Below are positions 37,529-46,058 of a stretch of DNA of 64,000 bases, one piece after another. Under the pieces are notes generated by a model. That model had not been told where the DNA came from. It did not search any database and worked only from the letters and a program-made list of their open reading frames with translations. The position numbers and the translations under genes were made by a program. This DNA is from Planctomycetota bacterium (lineage in GTDB: Bacteria > Planctomycetota > PUPC01 > DSUN01): contig DAOOIT010000021.1 of the NCBI GenBank assembly GCA_035384565.1, positions 22,804-86,803 on the forward strand, given 5' to 3'. Position 1 is the first letter of the stretch, and each line of letters starts with the position of its first letter.

Positions 37529-38986
37529 ATGACCGCTGCCGAGTTCACCCTCATGGCCTGTTCGATTCTTGCCCCGATCACCGCGCTCGCCGAGGGGCCG
37601 CCCGAGGCGAAGTGGGACATCGCGTCCCTCGCCCGCATCGTGCAGCCGATGAAGCACGACATGAAGGGCCGCCTGCCGCTCATCCTGTGGAACTTCCCCC
37701 TGCCCCGCAACGACCAGGCCGCGAAGATGCGCGAGGACGGCTCGCTCCGCAAGGCGATTGACGTGTTGGCCGAGCGCGGCATCGTGCCCACCGTGGAACT
37801 GGGCTGGGAGTGGACCCCCGCCGGGGCAATGGCGATGGCCAGGACCCTCGACGAGGCCGGCTGCCCCGTCTTCATCCTCCAGCCCGACTGCGAGCTGCTG
37901 GAGAAGGGCGCCTGGGCCCACTGCACGGTGTGGGGCGAAGGCCCCGACGCCACGCGGAAGAACGAGACCCGCAAGTGGCCGTGCCTGCCGCTGGCCGACC
38001 CGCGCGACGGAGCCGAGCGGGTGCGCAAGATGCTCCAGCCCTTCAAGGAGGCCGGCATCCGCGTGGCCGGCGTGTGGTTCGACGACGAGGCCCTGCCCCA
38101 CCCCTGGAACGGCTGTTTCGAAGCGCAACGCAAGTCCGAAGAATGCCGCAAGCACTACCCGCCCGGCGTGCTGGACGATTTCAAGCGGTTCAATGAATGG
38201 ACGTATGCGCTGCGCTCGCGCCTCATCGTCGAGATCATGGCCAGGCCCGTGCGCGAGCTGTTCCCCAACGCCATCGTCGGCAACTACGGCGAGTTCGCCT
38301 CCAGCGCCGAGATGCCGTTCGAGGGCCTGCGCCCGCCGCGCAAGCTCGACCCCAGCGTGCCCCTTATGCCCTCCGCTTACGCGAACACCAACCTGCTCCC
38401 TCGCCACTTCAAGCCTGATGAGCCCGTGACGCAGGAGAAGGCCGACGCCATCTACTTCTTCGACCTGATGCGCACCGTGAGCACCTGCAACGCCAACCGC
38501 CAGCCCGGCCAGCTCAGCATCCCGTTCCTCAGCCGCTACACGCCTGACAACCCCGACCCGCGCTTCCTGGTGCCGATGAGCCAGCGGGCCTTCCGCGAGG
38601 TGGTTTGGCACACCTTCCTGCGCGGCGCCGCCACCATCTACGTGTTCAACCTGGGCTATCCCACGCGGCCCCAGACCGTCACGCCCGCCCTCTCGTTCGA
38701 GTCGGTCGAGGACGTGCGGAGCGTCTACGACGCTCTCCTCGCCCACCGCGAGTTCCTCGACAAGGGCGAGCCGGTGAACTTCAGGTTCCCGCCGCTCTTC
38801 AGCGCGGAGCCGGTGTGGTCGGGGTTGCGGCTGGGCGACCGATGCCTGGTGCGCACCTTCACCCTCGGTGCCGTGGCCGCCAAGGTCGAGGTCACCCCTT
38901 TCCCCGGCGTCACCCTCACCCTCGACGCCCCGCCCGAGGGCGCGCTGCTTGTCGTCCACAACGATGGCCGAGTCCGGAGACTCTGA
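37529..38986 (+). CDS. Secreted TIM-barrel-like protein of unknown function
   Basis: 485 residues with a likely signal peptide (LMACSILAPITALAEG). The body alternates strands and helices as in a glycoside-hydrolase barrel (LILWNFPLP, PTVELGWEWT, VAGVWFDDEALPHPWNG). The D/E pair in WFDDEALP could be a sugar-active acid pair, but no named family is recognised. A C-terminal beta domain follows (about 410-485). The ATG at 37529 has AGGAGG upstream. It is transcribed away from the giant propeller operon, so it may act on the same glycan. Confidence 0.7.
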   Translation: MTAAEFTLMACSILAPITALAEGPPEAKWDIASLARIVQPMKHDMKGRLPLILWNFPLPRNDQAAKMREDGSLRKAIDVLAERGIVPTVELGWEWTPAGAMAMARTLDEAGCPVFILQPDCELLEKGAWAHCTVWGEGPDATRKNETRKWPCLPLADPRDGAERVRKMLQPFKEAGIRVAGVWFDDEALPHPWNGCFEAQRKSEECRKHYPPGVLDDFKRFNEWTYALRSRLIVEIMARPVRELFPNAIVGNYGEFASSAEMPFEGLRPPRKLDPSVPLMPSAYANTNLLPRHFKPDEPVTQEKADAIYFFDLMRTVSTCNANRQPGQLSIPFLSRYTPDNPDPRFLVPMSQRAFREVVWHTFLRGAATIYVFNLGYPTRPQTVTPALSFESVEDVRSVYDALLAHREFLDKGEPVNFRFPPLFSAEPVWSGLRLGDRCLVRTFTLGAVAAKVEVTPFPGVTLTLDAPPEGALLVVHNDGRVRRL

Positions 38987-39034
38987 CGGGCCGCGCTAAG
39001 TCAGCCGGCCGACACGCAGCCCTGACCCCCGCCC

Positions 39035-40768
39035 TCAACTGGCCGGGTTCCCGCCTACCGTAGCAATCGGGGCAGCGGCCAGCCTGCGGATGACTTGCCA
39101 CATGGCATCGGCATCCTTCGCCGCGAGGAGGGCTTCGCGGTTCGCCGCCACGCCCATGGCCGCAGCCAGGGTGCGCAGGACTCGGAGCTGCTGGACCGGC
39201 TCGCTGGTCGGCGTGACGACGAGGAACAGGATGCGCACGGGCAGGCCGTCGGGGGCGTTCCACTCGAGGCCGGCCGGCGCCAGGCCAACGGCCACCACAG
39301 GCTGCGGGGCAGTGGCGAGGCGCGCGTGGGGCACGGCGATGCCGTTGCCGAGCGCGGTGCCCATGGTGTTCTCGCGCGCCAGCGCGGCGGCGGCGATGGC
39401 CTCGGCGTCGCCCTCGGGCAGATGGCGCGCCGCCACGGCGCACAGCTCGCGGATCGCCTCGTCGCGCGAAGCCGCCCGGAGCGCCGGCACCAGGGCGCTG
39501 CGGGCGAAGAAGGACGCCACCCCCTCGGCGCGCAGGCCGCGCAGCGCCCACTTCATCCAGGGGCCGAGGGCCAGGGTGGACGCCAGGGCGCCGAACACGA
39601 TGGCCACGAAGACCGCCTCGGAGATCACGTGGAACTCAAGAGCCAGGATGCCGACGACGATCTGCATCTCGCCGCCCGGCGTATGGGCCACGGCGATCAC
39701 GTGGCGCTCGCCGGCCGGCCGGCCCGACAGCCGCGCCCCCACCCACGCCCCCAGGAAGCGGCCCGCCACCCCGATGGCCAGGATGAACACCACCAGAAAG
39801 AGGTCAAACTGGGCCAGAAAGTCCACCTTCAGCCCGATCGAGGCGAAGAACAGGGGGACCAGGATGGCGCGCACCATCTGCGCGATGACGTGGCGGGTCT
39901 TCTCCGACAGGGCCTTGGCCTCGCCGGCCATGATGCCGGCGATGAAGAAGCCGAAGAGTGCGTGGATGCCGATCTGGAGGGTGATGGCGCCGCCCAGCAT
40001 GCCGAGCAGGCAGATGAAGGTGAGCGACGTGCCCGGCTCGGGCAGGCCCCAGCGATGGAAGGCGGCGAGCGCGCGGTCCGTGGCCAGCCGCCCCAGCGTC
40101 AGGCACGCCACGGCGAAGGCCACCGTGGCGGCCAGAATGAACGGCACGGTCGCGAGGTTCATCCCGCCCTCGGTCGCGTAGCCCAGGATCACGGCGAACA
40201 CGATCCAGCCCACCACGTCGTTGATCGTGAGCGCGCACAGGATCAGCAGCCCGGTGTCGCTGCGGTACAGGTTCAGGTCCTGCATCACCCGCGCCGTCAC
40301 CGGCAGCGCGCTGATGGTCATGATCGTGGCCACGAAGAGCGCGAAGAGAAGGCGATCGCCGCCATCGCCGACATAGGCCGCCGGCAGCAGCAGGCAGGGC
40401 ACGAAGGCCACCAGCATGGGCAGCACGAGGTCCGACAGCGAGATGAGGGCCCCCTCGCGCCGCTGCCGCCAGGCCGCCGTGAAATCGGTTTCCAGCCCCA
40501 TCTGGAGCAGGAAGAACAGGATGCCCATCCAGGCGAGCGTCTCAAGCATGCCCGACTGGGCGGGGTTATCGGGGAAGATGGCCTGGCGGAGCGCCGGGGC
40601 GACCCGCCCGAGGATCGTGGGGCCGAGGGCCACCCCCACCAGCACCTCGCCCGTGATCGCCGGCTGCCCCACACGCGACAAGAGGATCCCCGCCGCCCGC
40701 GACAGGCCCAGCAGAAGGATCACCTGCACGAGGAACAGGAAGAGATTGGTTTCGTCGAGATAATGCAC
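39035..40768 (-). CDS. Kef/CPA2-type cation:proton antiporter fused to a PTS EIIA domain
   Basis: 577 residues from a GTG at 40768. About twelve membrane helices (residues 5-400) form a monovalent cation:proton antiporter of the Kef/NapA type, with ITGEVLVGVALGP, the TINDVVGW helix and GIHALFGFFIAGIMAG. From about 430 a cytoplasmic PTS EIIA (nitrogen/fructose-like) domain follows, with the phosphate-accepting His481 in GNGIAVPHARL. The fusion suggests ion exchange governed by a phosphorelay or by binding. There is no TrkA-N domain. Its partners are not in the window. Confidence 0.9.
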   Translation of the reverse strand: MHYLDETNLFLFLVQVILLLGLSRAAGILLSRVGQPAITGEVLVGVALGPTILGRVAPALRQAIFPDNPAQSGMLETLAWMGILFFLLQMGLETDFTAAWRQRREGALISLSDLVLPMLVAFVPCLLLPAAYVGDGGDRLLFALFVATIMTISALPVTARVMQDLNLYRSDTGLLILCALTINDVVGWIVFAVILGYATEGGMNLATVPFILAATVAFAVACLTLGRLATDRALAAFHRWGLPEPGTSLTFICLLGMLGGAITLQIGIHALFGFFIAGIMAGEAKALSEKTRHVIAQMVRAILVPLFFASIGLKVDFLAQFDLFLVVFILAIGVAGRFLGAWVGARLSGRPAGERHVIAVAHTPGGEMQIVVGILALEFHVISEAVFVAIVFGALASTLALGPWMKWALRGLRAEGVASFFARSALVPALRAASRDEAIRELCAVAARHLPEGDAEAIAAAALARENTMGTALGNGIAVPHARLATAPQPVVAVGLAPAGLEWNAPDGLPVRILFLVVTPTSEPVQQLRVLRTLAAAMGVAANREALLAAKDADAMWQVIRRLAAAPIATVGGNPAS

Positions 40769-40926
40769 CCCGGCTCATCCCTCTGCGGCGGCAGGCTCCT
40801 CCGTCGTCACGCTCACAACTCCCGCTTCGCCAGCATAGCGCCTGGTTCGACCCCTGGCAAGCCCATCGCGAGGGCCGAGCGTGCCCGCGGAGCCTGTCCC
40901 GCGCCGCGTGGAACGGATGGGCCGAG

Positions 40927-41157
40927 TCAATCGAGCCCGAGTTCCTGCACCAGCTCGCTCACCTCTCCCTCGTCGGGGAAGCGGCCGGTCTTGTGCTTTG
41001 AGTACACGAGCTTGCCATCCACCGTCACGTCGAAGATGCCGCCGCTGCTTTCGATGAGCTTCACCTGGGCGTCGAACGCTTGCTTCAGCTCGACTGCCAC
41101 ACGGGCAGCCGTCGGGCGATAGTTTCAGGCCGTGCAGTACTTGATCTCCACGTTCAC
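40927..41157 (-). CDS. selW: SelW-family selenoprotein (UGA read as selenocysteine)
   Basis: 76 residues if the in-frame UGA at 41127-41125 is read as selenocysteine: MNVEIKYCTAU, then NYRPTAARVAVELKQAF. This is the Rdx/SelW thioredoxin-like fold with the redox motif C8-T-A-U11 at the usual place, and the rest matches the family to its end (GGIFDVTVDGKLVYSK, GRFPDEGEV). The frame stays open from a GTG at 41157, behind AGGAG, to the real stop at 40929-40927. Right after the UGA lies a bacterial-type SECIS hairpin. Likely a small cytoplasmic thiol redox protein. Its gene starts three bases after the membrane protein at 41161. Read as a stop, the UGA would leave only ten residues. Confidence 0.88.
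41091..41124 (-). promoter_or_regulatory. Bacterial SECIS element of selW
   Basis: On the minus strand, 13 bases after the UGA, CGGCTGCC pairs with GGCAGTCG (8 bp, one G-U) around the loop CGTGT. Distance from UGA to loop is 21 bases, within the range for bacterial SECIS elements, and the loop holds the expected G. Confidence 0.75.
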
Positions 41158-41160
41158 AGG

Positions 41161-42105
41161 TCATCTCCTTTCCACGAGGGCGGAGCGGACGAAGGCCGGG
41201 GCGAGGGGCGTGAGGCCGAGAGGGGTCTGCTTGATCTGGTTGGCCTTGCCCTCGACGGCCGTGGCGGCGAGGAACCCCGCGCAGCATCGCGGGCAGTGCT
41301 GGGCCGAGAGGGCGATGCGGCGGGCGAGCTTGGCATATTCCTTCTGCCGCGGCCTGGGCGCGTGCTCGGCGAGCAGGGCGCGGAAGCCCTCGGCGTCGCC
41401 CGCGGCTGCCTTCTCGGCGAGCGCGCCGAGCAACGCGGCGCCTGCACTCCAGGCCTCCTCCTGCTCCTTCGCGTAGGCCGCCTGGCCCTCGGCGTCGTTC
41501 TTCCTCACCCTGCGCGGCGCCACGCCCGCGGGGATGAGGCCGAGCGACTTCGTGCGGAAGTAGACCTGGCAGGTGTTGCAGTAGGCCTTCTTCCACAGGA
41601 TGATCGGCACGACGAGGCTGCCGAGCACGAAGCCGGCGACCTCCAGCGCCCGCAGGCCATAGCCCCAGGCGCCCAGCGGCTGACCGGGCATCCCGCCCGC
41701 GCCCTTCCACGCGAAGGCGCGCGTCGCGGCGTCGAAGTACTCCCAGAAGCCCAGCGGTGTGCCGTCCCGGTAAACGGGCTTGAGCACCGTGTACTCGATA
41801 TACTGCGCGGCGAAGTAGGCGGCGATCTGCACGAGCACGATCGTCCACAGCAGCATCTTGGTGATCTTCACGCCGGCGAACCACGAGGCCAGGCCGTAAC
41901 CGCTGGCGGCCGCCAGGCCCACGAGAATGGCCCCCACGGGGATCACGTAATTGGCGTACCAGCCCATCACGTTCGCGTCGGCATGGCGGTTGAGCAGGTA
42001 AACGCCGAGGAGGGCCAGCGTGGTGGTGATCAGCCCCGCGCCCAGGACGAGGCGAACCTGCCCGCCCGTGGCGACGGGGGCGGGGGTGGGTTCGCTGCTG
42101 CTCAT
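41161..42105 (-). CDS. Membrane protein with two Cys pairs, co-transcribed with selW
   Basis: 314 residues, no family recognised. About four membrane helices (roughly 17-38, 49-76, 82-104, 150-172), then a soluble tail of about 140 residues with C176-NT-C179 just after the last helix and C271-PR-C274-C near the end. Such pairs could bind zinc or undergo redox change. The start at 42105 has AGGAG upstream. Its stop lies three bases before the selW start and the selW ribosome site lies in its last codons, so it is a likely functional partner of SelW. Confidence 0.75.
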   Translation of the reverse strand: MSSSEPTPAPVATGGQVRLVLGAGLITTTLALLGVYLLNRHADANVMGWYANYVIPVGAILVGLAAASGYGLASWFAGVKITKMLLWTIVLVQIAAYFAAQYIEYTVLKPVYRDGTPLGFWEYFDAATRAFAWKGAGGMPGQPLGAWGYGLRALEVAGFVLGSLVVPIILWKKAYCNTCQVYFRTKSLGLIPAGVAPRRVRKNDAEGQAAYAKEQEEAWSAGAALLGALAEKAAAGDAEGFRALLAEHAPRPRQKEYAKLARRIALSAQHCPRCCAGFLAATAVEGKANQIKQTPLGLTPLAPAFVRSALVERR

Positions 42106-42147
42106 GGCTTCTCTCCTGAGTGTCACGTCTCGTGTTCGGCGCGTTCC

Positions 42148-42176
42148 AAGATAGCGTGTGGGACGTTTCTCGGCAA
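42148..42176 (-). promoter_or_regulatory. Putative promoter of the membrane protein-selW operon
   Basis: On the minus strand TTGCCG (42176-42171), 17 bases, TATCTT (42153-42148), 43 bases before the start at 42105. The rest of the gap (42177-42383) shows nothing recognisable. Confidence 0.5.
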
Positions 42177-42383
42177 GCTCACAAGGTGCGCCGCTGGCCG
42201 TCAACGCGGGCGATGGGGTCGGCGTGCTGCTCAGGGGCTGGGCGCCAGGGCGTCGCCACGTATCGCCTCGATCCCCCCGGGCCCCCGGCCTCGTGGGCGC
42301 GGTCGGCGGCCATTTCGTTATGCACCTGGCGCGGAGCTTTCCCTTCCGCGGGCCAGTATTCGCGCCCTGCCCCGGTCGGTTCC

Positions 42384-42410
42384 ATTCGCGCAGATTCGCG
42401 CGATTCGCGG
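42384..42410. repeat. ATTCGCG repeat beside a stop codon
   Basis: ATTCGCGcAGATTCGCGcGATTCGCGG. A near-identical copy lies at 49050-49076, in both cases between minus-strand genes. Confidence 0.65.
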
Positions 42411-42414
42411 TCCA

Positions 42415-44769
42415 TCACTCTCTCCTCGTGATCCCCTTGCCGCACAGGGGCACGATGTCGCGGGCCTCGGGGGCGCGGTACTCGAAGATGGTGAAGCCCC
42501 TCGTGCCCAGCTTCCGCGTGACGCCGATGAAGTCGATCAGCTTCACGATGTTGTCGCCCGGGGGCCAGACGCCCAGGCCGATGCCGGGATAGCAGGGCAC
42601 CTTGCCCGCCCACTCGGTCTGCTGCTTCACGAGGTTCTCGAACGACGCGATGTGCGGCGTGTAGTCCATCGGGCACACGAAGTCGAGCCAGCCCTGCTCG
42701 CACCAGAGCTTCCAGTCCTGGCCCACGTTGTCGCGGTCCACGGCCCAGTTGGGGAAGACGGCGGCGGAGATCTTCACCTTGGGCTTGGCCTTGCGGACCT
42801 GTTCGGCGGTGGCGGAGACGACTTTGGTGATCTGCTCGCGGCGGAAGTCGAGCCATTTCTGGCGAATCGCATCATCCTTTCGCGTGTCGGCGGGCCAGTT
42901 GGCGACCTTCGCCCCGATGGCCTTCTCAAAGCGATCGCGGCAGCCGGGGCAGAAGCAGCCCTCGGGGCCGGGGTAGCGGATGTAGTCGAAGTGAACGCCG
43001 TCCACGTCGTACTTGGTGGCGACCTCCACCATCGCATCAATCTCGAGCCTCTGGTTGTCGGGGTGGGAGGGGCAGAGCCAGGTCGGCTCGGGCTTGCCGC
43101 CGAACATCACCTGGGTGCGCCCCTCGGCCTTCATTCGCGCGAGGAAGTCCTTCGGGGCGTTCCAGCCCATGTTGTAGTTGACCTTCCAGACGTGGCACTC
43201 GACGTGGTGTTTGCGGCAGGCGGCGACGCAGCGGGCGATCTGGTCGCCCTTCTCCTTCACCTCGGGCGCGACGGGCAGCACGGAGCTTTCGTAGTAGGCC
43301 AGGCCGCCCCAGAGCATGTTGGGCAGGATGGCGGTGAAGCCGTTCTCGGCCAGGACCTTGATGGATTCGTCCCACTCCATCCCCGCCGGCCCGAAGGCGC
43401 TGTGGCACCAGAAGGCCCGGTGCTCGCCCCTGAGGGGCTTCTGCGCGGCGCAGTAGGCGGCGATGGCGGCCTGATGGGCTTCGGCGGCGGTGGCGATGGC
43501 CCCCGGGAACTCTCTCTCCGCGACCAGCCGAACCGCCTTGTCCCTGAGCGCCCTCGCCGCACCATCGAGGTACTCGAATCGCCCGAACTGGCCGATTCGC
43601 TGGATGGCCGCGTTCGCCACCTGCTCCCAGAGCTTCGGCTCGAAGTGGCCGAGCATGGCGAGAACGAGGCGGTCCTTGTTCGCCAGGTCGTCGGAGAGAA
43701 GGACGTGGGTCATGTGGATCGCGTGTTCGGAGACGATAATGGCCGGCTCCCCGGTCGGCTCGCCCCTGTCGTTGAACCAGTTGGCAACGACGCGGCTCTT
43801 GCCCTCGACGGGTTGGACCCGGAGGATGTTCCACGAGAGCTGCCTGGCCGCCGGCGGCATTCCCGCCAAGCCGTCGCCGGCCTTGCGGATTTCGGCGAAG
43901 TGGCCGCGATACTTCTGCGGCACGTGGTCGCCGCCCGCGATACCCACGAGGTCGCGGAGCTGCCACGGCGGGGCGTAGAAGGAGATGAGCCTGCCGCCAC
44001 CGCGCAGGAAGTCGCCAATGGCCGCGGCCACGGGGTCGAGCAGGCCGGGGTTGTGGGGCAGGATGGCGATCTTCTTGCCCTTGAGGCGTTCGACGGTGAC
44101 ATCGAGGTCGCTGATGACGGCGTAGGCGAGGCCGAGGCGGTCGAGGGTGTCGGCCACGGCCTTGGTGAAGGTGGCGACGGACTGGGCTTCGTCGGGGCGG
44201 GTCTTGGCGACCGATTCGCCGCGGAGGATGGCGATGGGCGCGTCGGCGCCCAGGAGGCCCAGGTTGGCGATGAAGAACTCCGTGTCGCGGTTCGCCCCGC
44301 GCCAGGCGGAGATGCGAATCGTGTCCACCGAGCCCCAGCCGGCGGGGGTCTCCTCCATTCGCGTATCGGTCTTCTCGATCTTCACGCGGGCCCACTGGCC
44401 CGCGGCCTCGGGGGCGAAGCTGGTGGCATACCAGCCGCCGCCGCTGCGAAGGTAGAGGCTGAACTGCGACACGGGCGACGCGTCGGCGCAGTAGACGTCG
44501 AACTGGAGTCCCTGGCAAGCCGTGAGGTCGAGCTTGAGCTCGCGGTCCCAGGAGGCGCGGTCGTGCTTCGTGCCCTGGAAGTTGCAGGGCAGGCGGAGCG
44601 CGCGGCGGCCCTCGATGGCCGCGGCCTCGGCGGGGGCCGTGCCCCACATGGGCTTCCAGGCGGCGGGCTGGGCGAGGTCGTCGGCGAGCGGGTAGTTGGC
44701 CTTGGGCGGCGGCTCGACCGCCCGCGCGGCCGCGGCGACGGCAAACAGGATGCTGAACGTCCTGAACAT
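42415..44769 (-). CDS. Secreted GHL10-like glycoside hydrolase with a GATase-like middle domain
   Basis: 784 residues with a signal peptide (MFRTFSILFAVAAAARAVEP). About 20-165 is a sugar-binding-like beta-sandwich (LQFDVYCADASPVSQFSLYL). About 165-370 resembles the ThuA/GATase-1-like fold (KKIAILPHNPGLLDPVAAAI, GGGRLISFY). The C-terminal part (about 450-780) is a GHL10-type TIM barrel with VDGVHFDYIRYPG and a Cys-rich CFCPGCRDRF loop. It probably acts on exported or cell-wall glycans; substrate unknown. The start at 44769 is preferred because upstream frame lacks protein features. It lies downstream of the PEP-CTERM gene, separated by a terminator. Confidence 0.78.
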   Translation of the reverse strand: MFRTFSILFAVAAAARAVEPPPKANYPLADDLAQPAAWKPMWGTAPAEAAAIEGRRALRLPCNFQGTKHDRASWDRELKLDLTACQGLQFDVYCADASPVSQFSLYLRSGGGWYATSFAPEAAGQWARVKIEKTDTRMEETPAGWGSVDTIRISAWRGANRDTEFFIANLGLLGADAPIAILRGESVAKTRPDEAQSVATFTKAVADTLDRLGLAYAVISDLDVTVERLKGKKIAILPHNPGLLDPVAAAIGDFLRGGGRLISFYAPPWQLRDLVGIAGGDHVPQKYRGHFAEIRKAGDGLAGMPPAARQLSWNILRVQPVEGKSRVVANWFNDRGEPTGEPAIIVSEHAIHMTHVLLSDDLANKDRLVLAMLGHFEPKLWEQVANAAIQRIGQFGRFEYLDGAARALRDKAVRLVAEREFPGAIATAAEAHQAAIAAYCAAQKPLRGEHRAFWCHSAFGPAGMEWDESIKVLAENGFTAILPNMLWGGLAYYESSVLPVAPEVKEKGDQIARCVAACRKHHVECHVWKVNYNMGWNAPKDFLARMKAEGRTQVMFGGKPEPTWLCPSHPDNQRLEIDAMVEVATKYDVDGVHFDYIRYPGPEGCFCPGCRDRFEKAIGAKVANWPADTRKDDAIRQKWLDFRREQITKVVSATAEQVRKAKPKVKISAAVFPNWAVDRDNVGQDWKLWCEQGWLDFVCPMDYTPHIASFENLVKQQTEWAGKVPCYPGIGLGVWPPGDNIVKLIDFIGVTRKLGTRGFTIFEYRAPEARDIVPLCGKGITRRE

Positions 44770-44831
44770 GGCTGTGGCCCTCGGAGTGCTGGGGGTCCCG
44801 CAGGCGATTATACCGGTTCGCGCGGGCCATG

Positions 44832-44863
44832 AAAAGAGCCGACGCGGCTCGCGCCGCGTCGGC
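44832..44863 (-). terminator. Rho-independent terminator of the PEP-CTERM gene
   Basis: On the minus strand an 11-bp perfect stem GCCGACGCGGC / GCCGCGTCGGC with a four-base loop, followed by TCTTTTC. It lies about 40 bases after the PEP-CTERM stop codon. Confidence 0.75.
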
Positions 44864-44901
44864 CCCTCGCGCACTCCAGCCGCGTTCGCCCCCCTCCCGA
44901 G

Positions 44902-45708
44902 CTAGCCGCGCTTGCGTCGCCTGCCGGCCAGGGCCAGCAGGCCCCCTCCGATGAGCAGGAGGGTGGACGGCTCGGGCTGAACCGCGACGTGGTCCCAGGC
45001 GTTCCATACCCAGAACGGCGGCAAACCCTGGCCCCCTTCCGGGGGCGGGAAGAAGTTGCTGAACCCGCCCGTGATGTTCTCGTCGAAGCGCAGGATGGTG
45101 ATGCTCGAGAGGTCGAAGGCGCTGCCCGGCACGTTGTGGATGAATGGCGAGCCGGCGAAGGTGGGCCAGTTGGACGCCCCCGTGACCGGGTCAATCACGA
45201 GCGTGGACCACTGGCCTGCCGGCACCTCGCCCGGCCCGCCCGCGTGCCAGATCCATTCGCGGTAGTTGCCGAACTGGTCCACGATGTTCAGCGAGAAGAG
45301 CGTGCTGACCACCGGCGGGAAGATCGAGAACTCGATCACCGTGTTCTTGAGGTTGGGGTCCTGGGGATACACGTAGTCCCAGGCTGCGGCCATCCGTGTG
45401 TCTTGCCCCAGCGGCTCGGGCGGCCCCCACGCCATGACCAGACCCGGCTCACCTTGCCACGGGCTGCCCATCACGTAGAGTTCAGGCGTGAAGAAGAGGG
45501 CCGATTGGTACTCGGGGGGCCATGCCTCCTCCTCCCGAACCATCTGCTCGAACACGGGCCCCGGCACCGGCTTGATGCGCCCGTCGCTCAGGGCCGCCTG
45601 CCATTCTGCCTGGGTGCCGATTCGGAAGATCGGCGTCGCATTGGCAGCCGGCAGACACAGGAAGACGGCGAGGAGGACGACAACGGGTAACTCTCTCCGA
45701 GTAACCAT
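44902..45708 (-). CDS. PEP-CTERM anchored secreted protein
   Basis: 268 residues. Signal peptide (LPVVVLLAVFLCLPAANA), a beta-rich body without known family, and a C-terminal sorting signal: PEPSTLLLIGGGLLALAG followed by RRRKRG. Exosortase-type enzymes recognise this tail and place the protein on the cell surface or in extracellular matrix. No exosortase gene is in the window. The body contains FSLNIVDQFGNYREW and may be a sandwich domain. GGAGG precedes the ATG at 45708. It has its own terminator. Confidence 0.88.
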   Translation of the reverse strand: MVTRRELPVVVLLAVFLCLPAANATPIFRIGTQAEWQAALSDGRIKPVPGPVFEQMVREEEAWPPEYQSALFFTPELYVMGSPWQGEPGLVMAWGPPEPLGQDTRMAAAWDYVYPQDPNLKNTVIEFSIFPPVVSTLFSLNIVDQFGNYREWIWHAGGPGEVPAGQWSTLVIDPVTGASNWPTFAGSPFIHNVPGSAFDLSSITILRFDENITGGFSNFFPPPEGGQGLPPFWVWNAWDHVAVQPEPSTLLLIGGGLLALAGRRRKRG

Positions 45709-45852
45709 GGCAGCACCTCCACAAGACCGCGCCGCTGCGATTGGTAAGCGCTCCAGGTGCTCTATTCCCCTTCATGTGTAAGGCGCAGCAAACCGCGTGC
45801 CGCTCACACGCCTCGTCGCTGATCACTGGCGTCTTCGGATCGGAAGTGGAAC
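45709..45852. other. Upstream region of the PEP-CTERM gene
   Basis: First part of the 350-base gap 45709-46058. No gene is seen. No clear sigma70 pair could be chosen on the minus strand; the rest of the gap carries the inverted repeat and paired palindromes listed separately. Confidence 0.5.
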
Positions 45853-45890
45853 TCACCAGGATGCAACAACTTGTGCAATATGCCTGGTGA
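45853..45890. repeat. Inverted repeat upstream of the PEP-CTERM gene
   Basis: TCACCAGG (45853-45860) and CCTGGTGA (45883-45890), with TGCA words inside. It could be a hairpin or a regulator site. Confidence 0.45.
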
Positions 45891-45935
45891 GGTGCGCAGA
45901 GGCAGACCGCGTTCGTGGGGCGGGACCCGAAGGGG

Positions 45936-46045
45936 CATGTTGCCGTCCGTCAACATCTGCGTGATGGTCTGGGCAGTGGCATGGTCGTAAGAACTATGGC
46001 GACATGCCCTTCAGGCCATGTTGCCTGGCGGCAACATCGCGTGAC
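45936..46045. promoter_or_regulatory. Pair of 20-base palindromes, possible operator sites
   Basis: ATGTTGccgtccgtCAACAT (45937-45956) and ATGTTGCCtggcGGCAACAT (46018-46037). Both have the same length and half-site, both follow a C and are followed by a GCGTGA word. They start 81 bases apart and lie about 230-330 bases before the PEP-CTERM gene start. Confidence 0.5.
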
Positions 46046-46058
46046 GAAAGTCAACATG

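Noticed and set aside
40840..40870. T-loop-like word GGTTCGACCCC as a possible tRNA
   Set aside because: No matching acceptor, D or anticodon stems could be found around it.
41125..41127. UGA as evidence that selW is a pseudogene
   Set aside because: The codon is exactly at the Sec place of the CxxU motif, the rest of the frame is fully conserved and a SECIS hairpin follows.
40775..41884. Open frame of about 370 codons on the minus strand
   Set aside because: It runs out of phase through the membrane protein and the selW region, mixing both; the true frames there are 41161-42105 and the UGA-containing selW.
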